A stretch of 6,779 nt of DNA, taken from the NCBI GenBank assembly GCA_946887385.1, contig CAMPKU010000226.1, positions 1 to 6,779 of the forward strand, in the 5' to 3' direction. A model generated the notes under the pieces. That model was not told the DNA's origin, searched no databases, and saw nothing but the letters and a program-made list of their open reading frames with translations. Shown here in pieces: positions 5,248-6,779 of this stretch. A program made the position numbers and the translations under genes. Source of the DNA: an uncultured Gammaproteobacteria bacterium. Its GTDB lineage: Bacteria; Pseudomonadota; Gammaproteobacteria; Rariloculales; Rariloculaceae. Numbering within the stretch: position 1 is the first letter of the stretch; each line of letters opens with the position of its first letter.

Positions 5248-6759
5248 TCACTCCGCTCCGGACGTCGCGAGCCACGATGGTGCCAATAGCTCTCGGCTGG
5301 CGCTGCTCGCTTCCCCGTCCTCGAGATCGTCGATGAGGGCGCGCAAGTCGTTTCGCCATTCGTCGGCGTGGCTCACGCTCAACATACGCGAGAGCAAGTA
5401 CGAGGCGAGCTCATGCTGTCCCCCTTTGATGAGCACGCGCGCCAAGTCGCGGTTAAGGCGCGGCGACGGGCCGAGGTCGTAGCCGCTGAGCAAAGCATCC
5501 GCGGCATTTTGCAATCGGCCCGCCGCTTCGTAAGACAGCCCGAGGTAGTAATGCGCCTCAAGATTCGCGGGATCCGCCTCCGTCGCGCGCAGTCCGTACT
5601 CGATTGCGTGGTCGAGCTCGGCCGCTGTGGCGCCGGATGTCCGCCCAGTCTGAATCTCTACGTACTTGTCGAATGCGTAATGGGCGATATCGCCGAGCAC
5701 TTGTGGGTCTTCGCTGCCCGCTTCGAGCAGCTGGCGTATGAGCTCGTCTCCCTCGCTCACTCTTCTCTCATGAATGTAGGCGATCGCTCGCCTCCCCATG
5801 AGATTGAACCGATACGGTGAGTCGGCGCCCGCCTTGCTCGCTTCATCGAAATAATGATGTGCCGCGTCTAGCGCATCGACTTCGACTGCAATGTCGGCGA
5901 GCAGCAGCAAGGCTTCGTCCTCACCCAGCGCTCGCGTTGACAGACTCCCCGTGTATTGTTGGCGCGGCGCTCGAAGGGCATTGAGCGTGCGGCGCCTTGC
6001 GTACGCCGCGACCTCCGCGTCCATAGCAGTGGGCGTGGCGCCGTAGCTCGCCTCAAAGGCTGCGACAGGATCTTCGCCTGCATCGTAGCGGCGTAAGTAA
6101 TCGGTCGTCTGTTCCCGGCGCGTTGGGTTGCCCAAGGAAAAGTAATGCGCCATCAGCCATGATGTGAGGTAGAAGCCGTCTTCGGCATCGACTTGCACGG
6201 TAACGACGTCGCGCACAGTTGGCCGAAAGCCGAGCTCGATGCCGAATGCGTAGCTGGGCGGAGGATTGCCTACCAAAATCGAGTCGTCGATCTCGGTCGT
6301 CATCAGCACGGTGGCAAGACCTTCCGAATACCAGCGCGGATAGTTAAGCGTGGACCTCTGGTTCATCACGTAGTGGACATACTCGTGAAACAAAGTCTGC
6401 TGAGTCGACCTATCGCGGCCGACGTCACGGAGAAGCATCCGCGGCCCAAAAATCGAGTCGTAGTAGAAGCCGGCGGCATTGCGGGGCGCGATGCGGCCGA
6501 AGTCCCGCGAATGGGCGTAGGCCACGATGACGAGACGGTGGTTCTCGGATTGGTCCTGCAATCCAAGCACGGCCAGAGTGCTGTGCCTGAACAGCTCGAA
6601 ATTCTCGATGAGCTTTTTCGTCTCGTCCGCGGGCGCGTCGCTGTAGAGCGTGAAGTTGTCGGAGGTAACGGCGTACCAACCCTCGGCAAGAGCGGTCGAG
6701 GATCCGAGCAACGAGACGATGAAGATTGAGCTCTTCAAGACAGAGCGTCGCCCGCGCAT
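5248..6759 (-). CDS. Exported HExxH metallopeptidase with TPR-like C-terminus
   Basis: This 503-residue protein has a signal peptide (residues 1-25, STALA before E26), so it is exported. The mature N-terminus (WYAVTSDNFTLYSDAP) is a common opening of peptidase MA/DUF1570-like proteins. The active site H125-E-Y-V-H129 is followed 17 residues later by E146 in RWYSEGLAT, the gluzincin pattern, so zinc should be held by H125, H129 and E146 with E126 as the catalytic base. SWLMAHYFSLG (200-210) is another landmark of this group. From about 280 to the end it is helical with TPR-like units, clearest at DEALLLLADIAVEVDALDAAHHYFDEA (281-307) and at 383-427 (HAIEYGLRATEADP, then HYYLGLSYEAAGRLQNAADAL). 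Substrate is unknown; TPR units suggest a protein partner. A G-rich site precedes the ATG by 4 bases. It is convergent with the haem lipoprotein gene, 24 bases away, and its promoter lies outside the window. Base composition is a little lower in GC than its neighbours. Confidence 0.82.
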   Translation of the reverse strand: MRGRRSVLKSSIFIVSLLGSSTALAEGWYAVTSDNFTLYSDAPADETKKLIENFELFRHSTLAVLGLQDQSENHRLVIVAYAHSRDFGRIAPRNAAGFYYDSIFGPRMLLRDVGRDRSTQQTLFHEYVHYVMNQRSTLNYPRWYSEGLATVLMTTEIDDSILVGNPPPSYAFGIELGFRPTVRDVVTVQVDAEDGFYLTSWLMAHYFSLGNPTRREQTTDYLRRYDAGEDPVAAFEASYGATPTAMDAEVAAYARRRTLNALRAPRQQYTGSLSTRALGEDEALLLLADIAVEVDALDAAHHYFDEASKAGADSPYRFNLMGRRAIAYIHERRVSEGDELIRQLLEAGSEDPQVLGDIAHYAFDKYVEIQTGRTSGATAAELDHAIEYGLRATEADPANLEAHYYLGLSYEAAGRLQNAADALLSGYDLGPSPRLNRDLARVLIKGGQHELASYLLSRMLSVSHADEWRNDLRALIDDLEDGEASSASRELLAPSWLATSGAE

Positions 6760-6779
6760 GGTACCCCCGCCAGCCGGCG

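Overview
The window is GC-rich, densely coding, single-chromosome-style bacterial DNA. It carries periplasmic c-type cytochromes, a Sox sulfane dehydrogenase, a PQQ-type sugar dehydrogenase and a BPSS1780-family membrane protein. That mix points to a proteobacterium, most likely a gammaproteobacterium or betaproteobacterium with respiratory sulfur oxidation. This is inferred from gene content only; there is no rRNA or marker gene to fix the taxon. I see no tRNA, rRNA, CRISPR array, insertion sequence or phage gene.

Layout. (1) 1-828, plus strand: the 3' end of soxC (molybdenum subunit of sulfane dehydrogenase), overlapping by 8 bases with a complete short, single-haem soxD. This looks like the end of a sox cluster that lies mostly upstream of the window. 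(2) 922-1275, minus strand: a small four-helix membrane protein of the DUF486 family, convergent with soxD. (3) 1397-2254, plus strand: a metallo-beta-lactamase-fold hydrolase with a GTG start set by a strong Shine-Dalgarno sequence, divergent from the DUF486 gene. (4) 2388-5223, plus strand: three closely spaced genes that look like one operon. They are an exported PQQ-dependent sugar (glucose/sorbosone type) dehydrogenase, a BPSS1780-family polytopic membrane protein, and a predicted lipoprotein with a C-terminal c-type haem site resembling the cytochrome c'/c556 group. (5) 5248-6759, minus strand: an exported HExxH metallopeptidase with C-terminal TPR-like helices, convergent with the cytochrome gene.

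How the genes may work together. SoxC and SoxD together form the periplasmic sulfane dehydrogenase, which oxidises the sulfane sulfur carried on SoxYZ and passes electrons to c-type cytochromes. The second module pairs a periplasmic PQQ dehydrogenase with a tethered haem protein. An electron path from sugar or alcohol through PQQ to the haem lipoprotein and then the respiratory chain is a reasonable inference from gene order, but the sequence does not prove it. Both modules feed electrons from the periplasm into cytochromes. The DUF486, MBL-fold and peptidase genes have no visible functional tie to either module.

The families here are known ones. The least described items are the dehydrogenase/membrane protein/haem lipoprotein trio and some short repeats in intergenic DNA. 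I do not see strong evidence for a wholly new system.
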